64,000 bases of DNA from Alcanivorax sp. (GTDB lineage Bacteria; Pseudomonadota; Gammaproteobacteria; Pseudomonadales; Alcanivoracaceae): assembly GCF_002733835.1 (NCBI RefSeq), contig NZ_NVWY01000009.1, positions 27,779 to 91,778 on the forward strand, written 5' to 3'. Made by a program: the position numbers and the translations under genes. Position 1 is the first letter of the stretch. Each line of letters opens with the position of its first letter. This document shows, one piece after another, positions 43,513 through 52,160 of this stretch. The notes beneath the pieces were generated by a model that had not been told where the DNA came from, searched no databases, and was given only the letters and a program-made list of their open reading frames with translations.

Positions 43513-44721
43513 ATGGATTTTCAGTACACAGAAAAAATGCAGACATTGATCGCCCAGGTCCGCGATTTCATCAACACCGAAATTCGCCCGGTGGAAGGGT
43601 TGTACCACGAGCAGTTGGAAAAAAGCCCGTGGGAAACCCCGCCGATCATGGATGAGCTGAAGGAAAAAGCCAAAGCCAAAGGTCTGTGGAACCTGTTCTT
43701 GCCCAAGGAGTACGGGGAATACAGTGCCGGCCTGAGCAACCTGGAATATGCGCCCCTGGCCGAGGAAATGGGCCGCAGCCGTATTGCTTCCGAGGCGTTC
43801 AACTGTGCGGCACCGGACACCGGCAATATGGAAGTGCTGGCCAAGTACGGTAACGAAGCCCAGAAAAAAGAATGGCTGCAACCGCTGCTGGAAGGTCGTA
43901 TCCGCAGTGCCTTTGCCATGACCGAGCCGGAAGTGGCGTCTTCCGATGCCACCAATATTGAAACGCGCATCACCGAAGACGGTGATGACTACGTGATCAA
44001 TGGCCGCAAGTTCTATATCAGTGGGGCCATGCGCAAGACCTGCGAAATCATGATCGTGATGGGCAAGAGCAGCCCGGACAACCCCAACCGGCATCAGCAG
44101 CAGTCGCAGATTCTGGTGCCTACCAATACCCCCGGCGTCAATATTGTTCGCCCGATGCAGGTCTTTGGTTACAACGATGCACCGGAAGGCCATGCCGAGG
44201 TTATTTTCGATAATGTGCGTGTGCCCAAGGCCAACATGATTCTCGGTGAAGGCCGGGGTTTTGAAATCGCTCAGGGTCGCCTTGGCCCAGGTCGGATTCA
44301 TCACTGCATGCGCCTGATCGGTGCTGCCCAGGAAGCCTTCGAGCTAATGTGCAAACGGGTAAACCAACGGGAGGTGTTTGGTGCACCTATGAGCAAGCAG
44401 GGCTCCGTGCGTGAAGATATTGCCAAATCCTACTGCGAAATCGAGCAGGCCCGGCTGCTGACGCTGAAAGCGGCAGACGCCATGGACCGTGCAGGTAACA
44501 AAGACGCCAAGGATTTGATCGCTATGATCAAGGTGATTGCCCCGAATATGGCGTTAAATGTCATCGATCGGGCGATTCAGATCCACGGTGCTGTGGGCCT
44601 GAGCCAGGATACGCCGCTGGTTAACTTCTTTAGCTATGCGCGCACCCTGCGTCTGGCCGATGGCCCGGACCAGGTGCACATGATGCAGCTGGGTCGGAAC
44701 ATGGCTAAACAATTCGCCTGA
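43513..44721 (+). CDS. Acyl-CoA dehydrogenase, ACAD10/11-like
   Basis: A 402-residue flavoenzyme. Motifs include [18 protein letters not shown], the FAD/substrate loop [17 protein letters not shown], and the C-terminal [14 protein letters not shown]. The usual catalytic Glu position is hard to fix by eye. The length and wording match the ACAD10/11 group that works with an APH-type kinase, encoded 82 bases downstream here. In that system phosphorylated 4-hydroxyacyl-CoA is the substrate. GGGAG precedes ATG 43513. Confidence 0.9.
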   Translation: MDFQYTEKMQTLIAQVRDFINTEIRPVEGLYHEQLEKSPWETPPIMDELKEKAKAKGLWNLFLPKEYGEYSAGLSNLEYAPLAEEMGRSRIASEAFNCAAPDTGNMEVLAKYGNEAQKKEWLQPLLEGRIRSAFAMTEPEVASSDATNIETRITEDGDDYVINGRKFYISGAMRKTCEIMIVMGKSSPDNPNRHQQQSQILVPTNTPGVNIVRPMQVFGYNDAPEGHAEVIFDNVRVPKANMILGEGRGFEIAQGRLGPGRIHHCMRLIGAAQEAFELMCKRVNQREVFGAPMSKQGSVREDIAKSYCEIEQARLLTLKAADAMDRAGNKDAKDLIAMIKVIAPNMALNVIDRAIQIHGAVGLSQDTPLVNFFSYARTLRLADGPDQVHMMQLGRNMAKQFA

Positions 44722-44733
44722 TTTCGGGTGCTG

Positions 44734-44763
44734 GCCCGGAGCGTTAAACCCGCTCCGGGCTTT
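44734..44763 (+). terminator. Hairpin with weak T-tract after acyl-CoA dehydrogenase
   Basis: GCCCGGAGCG (44734-44743) and CGCTCCGGGC (44751-44760) form a perfect 10-bp stem with a 7-nt loop, followed by TTTGCTATTT. It may reduce expression of the kinase gene relative to the dehydrogenase rather than fully end the transcript. Confidence 0.6.
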
Positions 44764-44803
44764 GCTATTTGCGCAGCAGAACAGAGAAGAACAGGAGAGC
44801 TCC

Positions 44804-45850
44804 ATGTCCCAGGTGGATATACTGGATACGCAGAAACTGGCTGAATACCTTGAACAACACATTGATGGCTTCAAAGGTCCTGTCCAGGCCGACAAGTTCG
44901 AGGGTGGCCAGTCCAACCCCACCTTCAAGATCACTGCCGCCTCCGGCTCCTATGTGCTGCGTCGCCAGCCGCCGGGCAAACTGCTCAAGTCCGCCCATGC
45001 GGTTGATCGCGAATTTCGTGTTATGGCCGCATTGAAAGACACCGATGTACCGGTGCCCAATGTGCTGCACCTGTGTGAAGACCGCGATGTTATCGGCTCC
45101 ATGTTTTACGTGATGGAGTTCTGTGAAGGCCGCATTTTGTGGAGTGCAGCCCTTCCCGAGGCGGGTGAGGGCGATACAGGTAATGCGGTGCGTGCGCAGA
45201 TGTATTCGGAAATGAACCGGGTGCTGGCAGCCTTGCACAGTGTGGACCTGGAAGCCGTTGGCCTGACGGATTACGGCAAGCCGGGCAATTATTTTGAGCG
45301 CCAGCTGGGCCGCTGGACCCAACAATACGAAGCGTCCAAGTTGCAGGAAATCCCTGCAATGGATTCGCTGATCGAATGGTTGCAGGCCAACCAGCCCGAG
45401 GATGATGGGCAGGTGTCTCTGGTGCACGGGGATTACCGCCTGGACAACATGATGTGGCACCCCAGCAAGCCGGAAGTCATTGCGGTGCTGGACTGGGAAT
45501 TGTCCACACTGGGCCACCCACTGGCAGATCTGGCTTACCAGTGCATGGGCATGCGCATGCCGCAGCGCGGCGCCAAGATGGCTGGCCTGCAGGGTAAGGA
45601 CCGCACCGAGCTGGGTATTCCCAGCGAGAAAGAATACGTGGCCATGTACTGCGAGCGCCGGGGTATTTCCCATATCGACAACTGGGAATTCTATCTGGCA
45701 TTCAGTTTTTTCCGTCTTGCTGCTATCTGTCAGGGTGTGGCGAAACGGGCTGAAGACGGTAATGCATCCAACAAACAGGCCGCCGAAGTGGGGGCGCTGG
45801 TAGAACCGCTGGCTTCCATGGCCATGCAGATTATTAACGAAGGGGCATAA
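44804..45850 (+). CDS. APH-family phosphotransferase (ACAD10/LvaA-like kinase)
   Basis: A 348-residue kinase of the aminoglycoside phosphotransferase fold. It has an N-lobe with SNPTFKI and YVLRRQPPGK, the catalytic loop VHGDYRLDNMMWH and the metal-binding DWELSTLGHPLADLAY. Resistance is not implied: this branch (ACAD10/11 kinase domain, LvaA of levulinate catabolism) phosphorylates 4-hydroxyacyl-CoA. CAGGAG precedes ATG 44804. Being next to the matching acyl-CoA dehydrogenase strongly supports this role. Confidence 0.85.
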   Translation: MSQVDILDTQKLAEYLEQHIDGFKGPVQADKFEGGQSNPTFKITAASGSYVLRRQPPGKLLKSAHAVDREFRVMAALKDTDVPVPNVLHLCEDRDVIGSMFYVMEFCEGRILWSAALPEAGEGDTGNAVRAQMYSEMNRVLAALHSVDLEAVGLTDYGKPGNYFERQLGRWTQQYEASKLQEIPAMDSLIEWLQANQPEDDGQVSLVHGDYRLDNMMWHPSKPEVIAVLDWELSTLGHPLADLAYQCMGMRMPQRGAKMAGLQGKDRTELGIPSEKEYVAMYCERRGISHIDNWEFYLAFSFFRLAAICQGVAKRAEDGNASNKQAAEVGALVEPLASMAMQIINEGA

Positions 45851-45876
45851 AAGGCCGCTTCACGTTGCACGCAACA

Positions 45877-45957
45877 GGCAACACGGTAAATCAAAAACAG
45901 AATTTTGCAGCGCGAAATCAGGGCCAGGAGTTTGGTGTAGCCCTGATTCGTGTTGCC
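45877..45957. repeat. Nested inverted repeats between kinase and SDR genes
   Basis: AATCAGGGC (45916-45924) pairs with GCCCTGATT (45940-45948), and GGCAACACG (45877-45885) pairs with the adjoining CGTGTTGCC (45949-45957). This suggests a structured leader of the following SDR gene or a repeat insertion. It is followed by AGCGTGCTGCGT, a motif also present before the acyl-CoA dehydrogenase at about 43475. Confidence 0.55.
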
Positions 45958-46005
45958 GTGTGTTATCTGAAGCGTGCTGCGTCAATTTCAATCGGGAGAG
46001 TAGTA

Positions 46006-46770
46006 ATGAGCACGAGCCTTTTTAATCTTGAGGGCAAAATTGCCTTGGTGACCGGCGCTAGCCGGGGTATTGGTGAAGAAATTGCCCGTCTGCTGGCAGA
46101 GCAGGGCGCCCATGTGATTGTGTCCAGCCGAAAGATTGATGGCTGCCAGGCGGTGGCGGATGCCATCAAGGCCGACGGCGGCAGCGCGGAAGCGTTTGCC
46201 TGCCATGTGGGCGAACTGGCGCAGATCGAAGCGGTGTTTTCCCATATCCGCGAAGTGCACGGCAAGCTGGACATTCTTGTGAATAACGCTGCCGCGAACC
46301 CGTACTTCGGCCATATTCTGGATACCCCGGTGGATGCCTTCGACAAGACCGTTGACGTGAACCTGCGTGGTTATTTCTACATGTCCGTAGAGGGCGGCAA
46401 GTTGATGCGCGAACACGGCGGTGGCGCGATTGTGAATACTGCTTCAGTGAACGGGTTGACCCCGGGTGAAGGCCAGGGGGTGTATTCCATCTCCAAAGCT
46501 GCCGTCATTAGCATGACCAAGTCTTTCGCCAAGGAATGCGCACAGTTCAACGTGCGTGTGAATGCCTTGCTGCCGGGCCTGACCAAAACCAAGTTCGCCG
46601 GTGCCCTGTTCACCAACGAAGACATCTACAAACAGGCTCTCAGCCAGATCCCCATGGGCCGCCACGCGGAACCCAAGGAAATGGCCGGCACAGTTCTCTA
46701 TCTGGTTTCCGATGCCTCCAGCTTCGTGACCGGCGAGTGTGTTGTGGTTGATGGTGGCTTTACCATTTAA
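46006..46770 (+). CDS. Short-chain dehydrogenase (SDR)
   Basis: A 254-residue classical SDR. TGASRGIGEEIARLLAEQGA binds NAD(P), NNAAANPYFGH replaces NNAG, and YSISKAA carries Tyr/Lys. GGGAG precedes ATG 46006. Together with the next SDR and the acyl-CoA dehydrogenase/kinase pair it probably acts on hydroxyacyl-CoA or fatty alcohol intermediates; substrate not determined. Confidence 0.88.
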   Translation: MSTSLFNLEGKIALVTGASRGIGEEIARLLAEQGAHVIVSSRKIDGCQAVADAIKADGGSAEAFACHVGELAQIEAVFSHIREVHGKLDILVNNAAANPYFGHILDTPVDAFDKTVDVNLRGYFYMSVEGGKLMREHGGGAIVNTASVNGLTPGEGQGVYSISKAAVISMTKSFAKECAQFNVRVNALLPGLTKTKFAGALFTNEDIYKQALSQIPMGRHAEPKEMAGTVLYLVSDASSFVTGECVVVDGGFTI

Positions 46771-46794
46771 CACTAACGTTGCTATCAAACCGCT

Positions 46795-46930
46795 GTAGGA
46801 GTTCCCTTCCAGGGGACGAACCGCGCGCAGCGCGAAGGGCGTTCTCGGTATGGCAGAGCGGGGTGGATTTTTAGGGTACTGCTGCTTAGCGTTTTGCCAC
46901 CTTCGTTCGCGCCCTCAACGGCGCTCCTGC
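46795..46930. repeat. REP-like pair between SDR genes
   Basis: A GTAGGAG-headed element (46795-46825) faces an inverted relative (about 46903-46930, CGCCCTCAACGGCGCTCCTGC). Both are like the pair at 39270-39334 and the REP sequences of Pseudomonas. It occupies most of the 238-bp gap between the two SDR genes. Confidence 0.6.
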
Positions 46931-47008
46931 AGCGGCTTTGTAGCAAGTGATGGATGTTGAAAGCGGAGAGTGAGTTTGCCTCGCCGCGGTTCGACGAAGG
47001 AGAGCACA

Positions 47009-47779
47009 ATGGATCCGATTCTCGATTTTACCGGCAAGACGGCACTGATTACCGGTGCCGCCAGCGGGTTTGGCAAGTTGCTGGCGCAAGAACTGGGCAA
47101 GCGCGGTGCCGCCTTGGTGCTGGGCGATATCAATATGGATGCGCTGAATCCGCTGGCCGATGCGCTGGCGGGGCAGGGCGTTAAGGTCGCTGCGTTGCGT
47201 TGTGATGTCTCCAGTGAGGCTGACTGCAAGGCAATGGTGGACACGGCGTTGTCCCAGTTCGGCCACCTGGACCTGGCGGTGAACAATGCGGGTATCGCCC
47301 ACGGCTTTATTCCGTTCGCGGAGCTGACCGAAGAAGTGCTGGATCAGCAAGTTAATGTGAACGTGAAAGGGGTGATGTTCGGCATGAAGCACCAGATTGC
47401 CGCCATGAAGGCCAGCGGTGGCAGTATCGTCAACGTGAGTTCCATGGCCGGGTTGGGCGGTGCGCCCAAGATCGGTGCCTACTCGGCGGCCAAGCACGCG
47501 GTTATCGGCCTGACCCGCACGGCGGCGATCGAATATGCCAAGCGTAATATTCGCGTTAATGCGGTCTGCCCGTACTACACGCACACGCCGATGGTGGATG
47601 AAGGCAACCTCTCGGAGAACAAGGACAGCGTGCATGCCATGCTGGCCGCAGGGTGCCCGATGAAGCGCCTGGGGCAACCGGAAGAAATCGTTACGGTCAT
47701 GCTGATGCTGTTGTCCCCGGCCAACAGCTATATGAATGGGCAGACTCTGGCGGTGGACGGCGGTGTCTCTGCATTCTGA
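47009..47779 (+). CDS. Short-chain dehydrogenase (SDR)
   Basis: A 256-residue classical SDR with TGAASGFGKLLAQELGKRGA, NNAGIAHGFI and YSAAKHA. GAAGGAGAG precedes ATG 47009. It shares the general fold but little wording with the preceding SDR, so they are not a recent duplication. It is the last gene before the AT-richer PQQ region. Confidence 0.88.
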   Translation: MDPILDFTGKTALITGAASGFGKLLAQELGKRGAALVLGDINMDALNPLADALAGQGVKVAALRCDVSSEADCKAMVDTALSQFGHLDLAVNNAGIAHGFIPFAELTEEVLDQQVNVNVKGVMFGMKHQIAAMKASGGSIVNVSSMAGLGGAPKIGAYSAAKHAVIGLTRTAAIEYAKRNIRVNAVCPYYTHTPMVDEGNLSENKDSVHAMLAAGCPMKRLGQPEEIVTVMLMLLSPANSYMNGQTLAVDGGVSAF

Positions 47780-47799
47780 TCGGTTTTATGCATTTCTTT

Positions 47800-47826
47800 G
47801 CCCTGCTGTCCAGCGGGGCGTTATTT
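47800..47826 (+). terminator. Weak hairpin terminator after the SDR
   Basis: GCCCTGCTG and CAGCGGGGC can form a stem followed by GTTATTT, 21 bases after the SDR stop. The T-tract is poor. The next 180 bases (47827-48002) hold the palindrome GTCTTAAGAC (47868-47877) and the regulator's leader. Confidence 0.4.
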
Positions 47827-48002
47827 CCTATTCAGGAAAATACTACTTTAGAACAATAGCGCCTTCAGTCTTAAGACCATAGAGTAATGGAAGATACAGG
47901 CTGTTTAGACTGGTTTGGTCATTGTTTGAGCCAGCTAAACATGGAGTCTCTGACGATAAGTACAATAACCCAGTACTTCAGGGTGACAGGAGGGCGCCGT
48001 TC

Positions 48003-48686
48003 ATGTACCAGATCCTGATTGCAGATGATCACCCTCTTTTCCGTGAGGCTATTGCTCGTGTGATTGATGATGGTTTTCCCGGTAGCAATTTGCTGGAAGC
48101 CTCGGGGCTGGATAGTGCCTTACAAATCATCGATCAAAATGACGATATCGACTTGGTCCTATTGGACCTTAATATGCCTGGTATGCAGGGGCTGGGTGGG
48201 CTGGTGCAATTGCGAAACCAGTTCCCCGGTGTACCCGCGGTGATCGTTTCCGCCGAAGAAGATAAAAAAGTTATATTGCAAACAGTGACTTATGGGGCAG
48301 TGGGGTTCATTACGAAATCTACTCCTCGTAAGCAGATGATTAGTGCGCTAGAACAGATTCTTTCCGGTTCAATATACCTTCCCTCAGATATTATTCGATC
48401 AGGAGGGACTTCTGTGCAGACACGGCATCAGGAGCCAGGGCTATTGCCTGAGCTGTTGGAAAGCCTTACGCGTAAACAGCTCCAGGTGTTTGAAAGAATG
48501 ACCAGGGGCGAATCCAACAAAATGATTGCCTACGAGCTAAGCATTGCCGAAAGTACCGTGAAAGCGCATGTATCAGCAATTCTGCGAAAGCTGGGAGCCA
48601 CTAATCGTGTACAGGCGATTTTGTCAGCAAGTGATATCGATTTTGGGGCCTATTTGAAACATCCAGGTCGTATGGCGGAACAGTAG
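48003..48686 (+). CDS. LuxR/NarL-type response regulator (ErbR/EraR-like)
   Basis: A 227-residue response regulator. The receiver domain has the acidic pair in ADDHPLF, phospho-Asp55 in [10 protein letters not shown] and Lys105 in FITKST. A LuxR-type HTH fills about 160-220 ([37 protein letters not shown] in two segments). The wording matches the regulators of PQQ ethanol oxidation in Pseudomonas (EraR/ErbR group) as I recall them. AGGAGG precedes ATG 48003. It probably works with the nearby hybrid kinase and activates the quinoprotein genes. Confidence 0.88.
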   Translation: MYQILIADDHPLFREAIARVIDDGFPGSNLLEASGLDSALQIIDQNDDIDLVLLDLNMPGMQGLGGLVQLRNQFPGVPAVIVSAEEDKKVILQTVTYGAVGFITKSTPRKQMISALEQILSGSIYLPSDIIRSGGTSVQTRHQEPGLLPELLESLTRKQLQVFERMTRGESNKMIAYELSIAESTVKAHVSAILRKLGATNRVQAILSASDIDFGAYLKHPGRMAEQ

Positions 48687-48831
48687 GCATGCTCTGTGGC
48701 TCGGTTTGTTATGACAAATCGAGTAACAAAAGCCCAACGACTGTTTCCTTCACTAGGACAACAATATTCCGCAGAATTAGCCAGCAAAGGCGCCAGGAAA
48801 GAGCGCGACAATAAAAATCCGGGAGAGTCTG

Positions 48832-49989
48832 ATGACTGCCGCTCCTCTAAACGCTGTGCTAACCACGTTCAGTAATGCCGTCGATGAAGAGATTGCAGCT
48901 GCTGAGCTGGCTGCAAAGTTAAAAAACCCGAACTTGGGTTTCGTGCTGTTTTTTTGCTCAGTGGAATATGATCTTGATCGTTTGGCCGCAGCCATGCGGG
49001 ACAACTTCGCTGGGATCCCCATGTCAGGCTGTACTTCCTGTGGTGAAATTACCTCCAAGGGCTATGATCAAGGATCGATTGTGGCCATAGGCTTTGATCG
49101 CCGGCTATTCACTGTCAGCCAGAAGCTTGTGGAAGATGTAGACCGTTTCGGTCTTCTCGATGCTCAACAGCTTGTTGATAGTTTGCTAACCGAGTGCAGT
49201 GACGGCGTTACCGGGACAGCATCTGAGAACAATACCTTTGTGTTGACGCTAATGGATGGACTATCAGTAAATGAAGAGATGGTTTTGGCTACCCTTAACT
49301 CGGCATTAGGCAGTATTGCTTGTTTTGGCGGTTCCGCAGGTGATGAATATCGATTAAATGGCACTTATGTCTATAGTGATGGAGGATTCACCAGCGAAGC
49401 CGCCACGGTGATAATGATTTCTACCTCATTAGATTTTGAAGTGTTCAGCACCCATCACTTAATCCCGGAAAAAAACAAGTTTGTCGTTACCTCCGCAGAT
49501 CCTGAAAAACGTACCGTCTACGAATTAAACGCTGAACCGGCGGCGAAAGCCTACGCACGGCTGATTGGTGCTTCAGTTGAAGATCTGGACGATATGAAAT
49601 TTGCTTGCTCGCCTTTGGCTGTACGGATTAATGATGGCTACTATGCGCGTTCAATCCAGCGAGTTAATGATGACCTTAGCCTGACGTTTTATTGTGCTGT
49701 TGAAAATGGCATCGTTTTAACAGCTATGAAAACGGACTCTTTGCTTGATGATCTTGAGACCAAACTCAGTGCTATTGAGCGTCGCATGGGGCCGTCATGG
49801 TTAACGCTAGGATGTGACTGTTGCATGCGTTATGCGCAAATTGAATCTGAGGGGTTGGTGGATCAGGCATCTGCATTGCTCCGTCGATACGGGGTGATTG
49901 GTTTTAGTACCTATGGGGAGCATGTTAACGGTATGCATCTTAACCACACGCTGACCGGGGTCGTCATTGGACAAAGAAACCGTCTCTGA
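48832..49989 (+). CDS. FIST-domain sensory protein
   Basis: A 385-residue cytoplasmic protein with FIST N and FIST C domains (GCTSCGEI, FGGSAGDEYRL, and the C-terminal GFSTYGEHVNGMHLNHTLT). FIST domains are thought to bind small ligands and occur with signalling kinases. GGGAG precedes ATG 48832. Its last 23 bases overlap the start of the hybrid kinase gene, so the two are translationally coupled and likely act together. A FIST gene beside an ErcS'-type kinase is also known in Pseudomonas. Confidence 0.88.
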   Translation: MTAAPLNAVLTTFSNAVDEEIAAAELAAKLKNPNLGFVLFFCSVEYDLDRLAAAMRDNFAGIPMSGCTSCGEITSKGYDQGSIVAIGFDRRLFTVSQKLVEDVDRFGLLDAQQLVDSLLTECSDGVTGTASENNTFVLTLMDGLSVNEEMVLATLNSALGSIACFGGSAGDEYRLNGTYVYSDGGFTSEAATVIMISTSLDFEVFSTHHLIPEKNKFVVTSADPEKRTVYELNAEPAAKAYARLIGASVEDLDDMKFACSPLAVRINDGYYARSIQRVNDDLSLTFYCAVENGIVLTAMKTDSLLDDLETKLSAIERRMGPSWLTLGCDCCMRYAQIESEGLVDQASALLRRYGVIGFSTYGEHVNGMHLNHTLTGVVIGQRNRL

Positions 49990-51376
49990 GCAGGGGCCGT
50001 CAGAGGAGGGGGAACGCTCTCCCTGGGATCTCCATGAAGCACGGCTGATGGCGGAGAATGCCAGGCTGAGCAGGATTTGTGATGCCCTTATAGAAAGGGT
50101 GGAGGCCAGCAATATGGCCCCTACAGCCCCCTACGCAGCATTTCAGCATTCCGTGGTTCTGGCTGAACAGGTGCGTGAACGGACACAGGCCCTACGTGAT
50201 GTAAACCAGAAACTACTGGAAGAAATCGAAGAACGTCGGCACATAGAAATGCAGTTGCGTGAAGCGCGGGAAAAAGCTGAGCAGGCTAACCTTTCCAAAA
50301 CTCGCTTTGTTGCAGCAGTGAGCCATGACTTGATGCAGCCGTTGAATGCGGCACGACTTTTCACCAGTGCCTTGCAGGAAAAGCCCGATAATATGGCGTT
50401 TCAGCTTGCTCATATCGGCACGGCGCTTACTGACCTTGAGTCACTCATAACGACACTTTCAGATGCTTCCAAGCTGGATGCCGGCGTGGTGACGGCTGAG
50501 TTTGAAGTCTTTCCCTTGAGCCGCTTGCTGGATGTGCTTGCTGAAGAGTTTAGGCAAATTGCTCAGCAGAAAGGACTTTGTTTTCGCTATGTGTCTTGTG
50601 GTTCACTGGTTAGATCTGATTCACAATTATTAAGCAGAATCCTTCGTAACCTCCTTTCCAACGCGGTTCGTTATACCGAGAGCGGGTCAATTCTATTGGG
50701 GTGCCGTAAACGTGGCGCGGGCATTGAAGTCGTAGTCACTGATACAGGGATTGGTATCAGTGATGACCAGCGTAACGAGATATTTAAAGAGTTTAAACGT
50801 GGCAAGCAGGCGGTAAGGCATCATGAAAGAGGGCTCGGGCTAGGGCTGGCAATTGTAGAAAAAATTAGCGAGATACTTTCACATCCGTTGCGTTTTCATT
50901 CTCAAGAAGGGAAAGGGTCAAGCTTTGGCTTGTTGATCCCGATTGCTGAACCTGACGAATATATCCACCGGACATTGCCGGCAGATCCTTTTGTTGATCA
51001 GTCTCTGCAGGGGTTGCGTGTCTGGGTCGTGGATAACGACGAGGCAATTTGCATAGGTATGCGAACGCTGATGGAGGGTTGGGGCTGTGATGTGGTAGTG
51101 GCTGATTCTTTAGCGTCTTTACGATCCAAGGTGGACACTTGCTCTGACGACGCGGATGTCTTGCTGATGGATTATCATCTGGATCCAGGAACAGATGACG
51201 GTATTACTGTCGCAACCTTTATCAATTCCGGTCGTCAAATTCCATTACCGGTAATATTGGTAACTGCTGATCGCAGTGCAGAGTTGAAACAACGCTGTGT
51301 TCAAAATGGATTTACGCAGATTTACAAGCCGCTGAAGCCGCTGAAATTGAAAATGGCATTGAAAAGCTTATCTTGA
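49967..51376 (+). CDS. Hybrid histidine kinase, NahK/ErcS'-like
   Basis: A 469-residue soluble hybrid kinase with no membrane helix. It has a coiled coil at about 62-112, an H-box with His120 (VSHDLMQPLNAARL), N-box Asn232, G-boxes DTGIGI and GLGLGLAI, then a receiver with phospho-Asp402 (LLMDYHLDPG). It begins with TTG at 49967 after GGGG; there is no earlier in-frame ATG and the next is well inside. It overlaps the FIST gene by 23 bases. Input presumably comes through the FIST protein and output through the LuxR-type regulator. Confidence 0.88.
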   Translation: MDKETVSEQGPSEEGERSPWDLHEARLMAENARLSRICDALIERVEASNMAPTAPYAAFQHSVVLAEQVRERTQALRDVNQKLLEEIEERRHIEMQLREAREKAEQANLSKTRFVAAVSHDLMQPLNAARLFTSALQEKPDNMAFQLAHIGTALTDLESLITTLSDASKLDAGVVTAEFEVFPLSRLLDVLAEEFRQIAQQKGLCFRYVSCGSLVRSDSQLLSRILRNLLSNAVRYTESGSILLGCRKRGAGIEVVVTDTGIGISDDQRNEIFKEFKRGKQAVRHHERGLGLGLAIVEKISEILSHPLRFHSQEGKGSSFGLLIPIAEPDEYIHRTLPADPFVDQSLQGLRVWVVDNDEAICIGMRTLMEGWGCDVVVADSLASLRSKVDTCSDDADVLLMDYHLDPGTDDGITVATFINSGRQIPLPVILVTADRSAELKQRCVQNGFTQIYKPLKPLKLKMALKSLS

Positions 51377-51389
51377 AGGCTAAAAGGAA

Positions 51390-51406
51390 AGGAGGCGAGG
51401 CCTCCT
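51390..51406. terminator. Short hairpin between convergent kinase and pentapeptide genes
   Basis: AGGAGGC / GCCTCCT with loop GAG; no T-tract on either strand. A weak candidate terminator in a 49-bp convergent gap. Confidence 0.3.
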
Positions 51407-51425
51407 CCTGATAGAAGAGAGGGCC

Positions 51426-52112
51426 CTAGGGTCCCGGTCCGTCTTTATACGCCCAATCAAAGGGGCAAGCGGTGCAGCCGTGCATATCCATGCTCTGAAA
51501 GTTCCCATAACGCAGGTTTGCACCGTCCAAATTGGCATTGCGCAAACTGGAAAGGTTTAGCTTAACCTCTTGAAGGTTGGCATCCTGGAGGTTAGCACCA
51601 TTGAGTTTTGCTTTATTGAACCAGGCCATCTCCAGGTTGACGCCTGTCATATTGGCATTGTTCCATTCAGAACGAGTCAGCCGGCCAAACTCCAAATTCG
51701 CACCAGTTGCATCCACGTTGTGAAAAATTGCTTTCTGGGCAAACAGGTTCCAGCTTTGTATGGCAAGCAAGCGAGCGCCGGTAAGGTCTGCCATGCGCAG
51801 GTTGGTGCTCATTAGGCGCGCCCGGCTCATATTCGCGTTGCGAAGATTGGCTTTTTCTAAATTGACCCCTTTAAGGTTGCTGTGCCGCAAATCAGCGCCT
51901 TCAAGGTTGGCGCCTGCAAAGTTAGCACCCGTCAGGTCCAGGCCACTGAGATCTGCACCTTTTAGATCTGCACCAGCACATTCCGTCGCAGGCTTGAGTG
52001 AACATCCATTGTGGCTGGGGATGTCCGCGCTAAAGTCATCCGCATAAGTCCCACCGTTAAGGGCCAGAAAAGCGATTAGGGTTATTGCTCGAGGTAGCGT
52101 TATATATTTCAT
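51426..52112 (-). CDS. Exported pentapeptide-repeat protein
   Basis: A 228-residue protein with a signal peptide (MKYITLPRAITLIAFLALNG, cleavage near TYA-DD). About twenty pentapeptide repeats of the A(D/N)LXX type follow (ADLKGADLSGLDLTGANFAG and onward), which fold as a right-handed quadrilateral beta-helix. A short tail contains CTACPFDWAYKDG. ATG 52112 has AGGAG seven bases upstream; an extension to 52142 would run into the terminator. It lies directly downstream of the PQQ-dependent dehydrogenase gene. Function unknown; a periplasmic scaffold or partner of the dehydrogenase is speculation. Confidence 0.85.
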   Translation of the reverse strand: MKYITLPRAITLIAFLALNGGTYADDFSADIPSHNGCSLKPATECAGADLKGADLSGLDLTGANFAGANLEGADLRHSNLKGVNLEKANLRNANMSRARLMSTNLRMADLTGARLLAIQSWNLFAQKAIFHNVDATGANLEFGRLTRSEWNNANMTGVNLEMAWFNKAKLNGANLQDANLQEVKLNLSSLRNANLDGANLRYGNFQSMDMHGCTACPFDWAYKDGPGP

Positions 52113-52129
52113 TTTATGCTCCTGAAAGA

Positions 52130-52157
52130 AGTCAGCCCGCAATGCGGGCTGACTTTT
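52130..52157. terminator. Terminator hairpin after the PQQ alcohol dehydrogenase
   Basis: AGTCAGCCCGC and GCGGGCTGACT form an 11-bp stem with loop AAT. On the minus strand it is followed by TTCTTTC, on the plus strand by six T. It separates the dehydrogenase gene from the pentapeptide gene on the minus strand. Confidence 0.7.
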
Positions 52158-52160
52158 TTG

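Noticed and set aside
44804..45850. Aminoglycoside resistance kinase
   Set aside because: The APH fold is shared, but adjacency to an acyl-CoA dehydrogenase and the ACAD10/LvaA-type wording indicate acyl-CoA metabolism.
46006..47779. Recent tandem duplication of the two SDR genes
   Set aside because: Apart from the general SDR motifs the two proteins share little wording.
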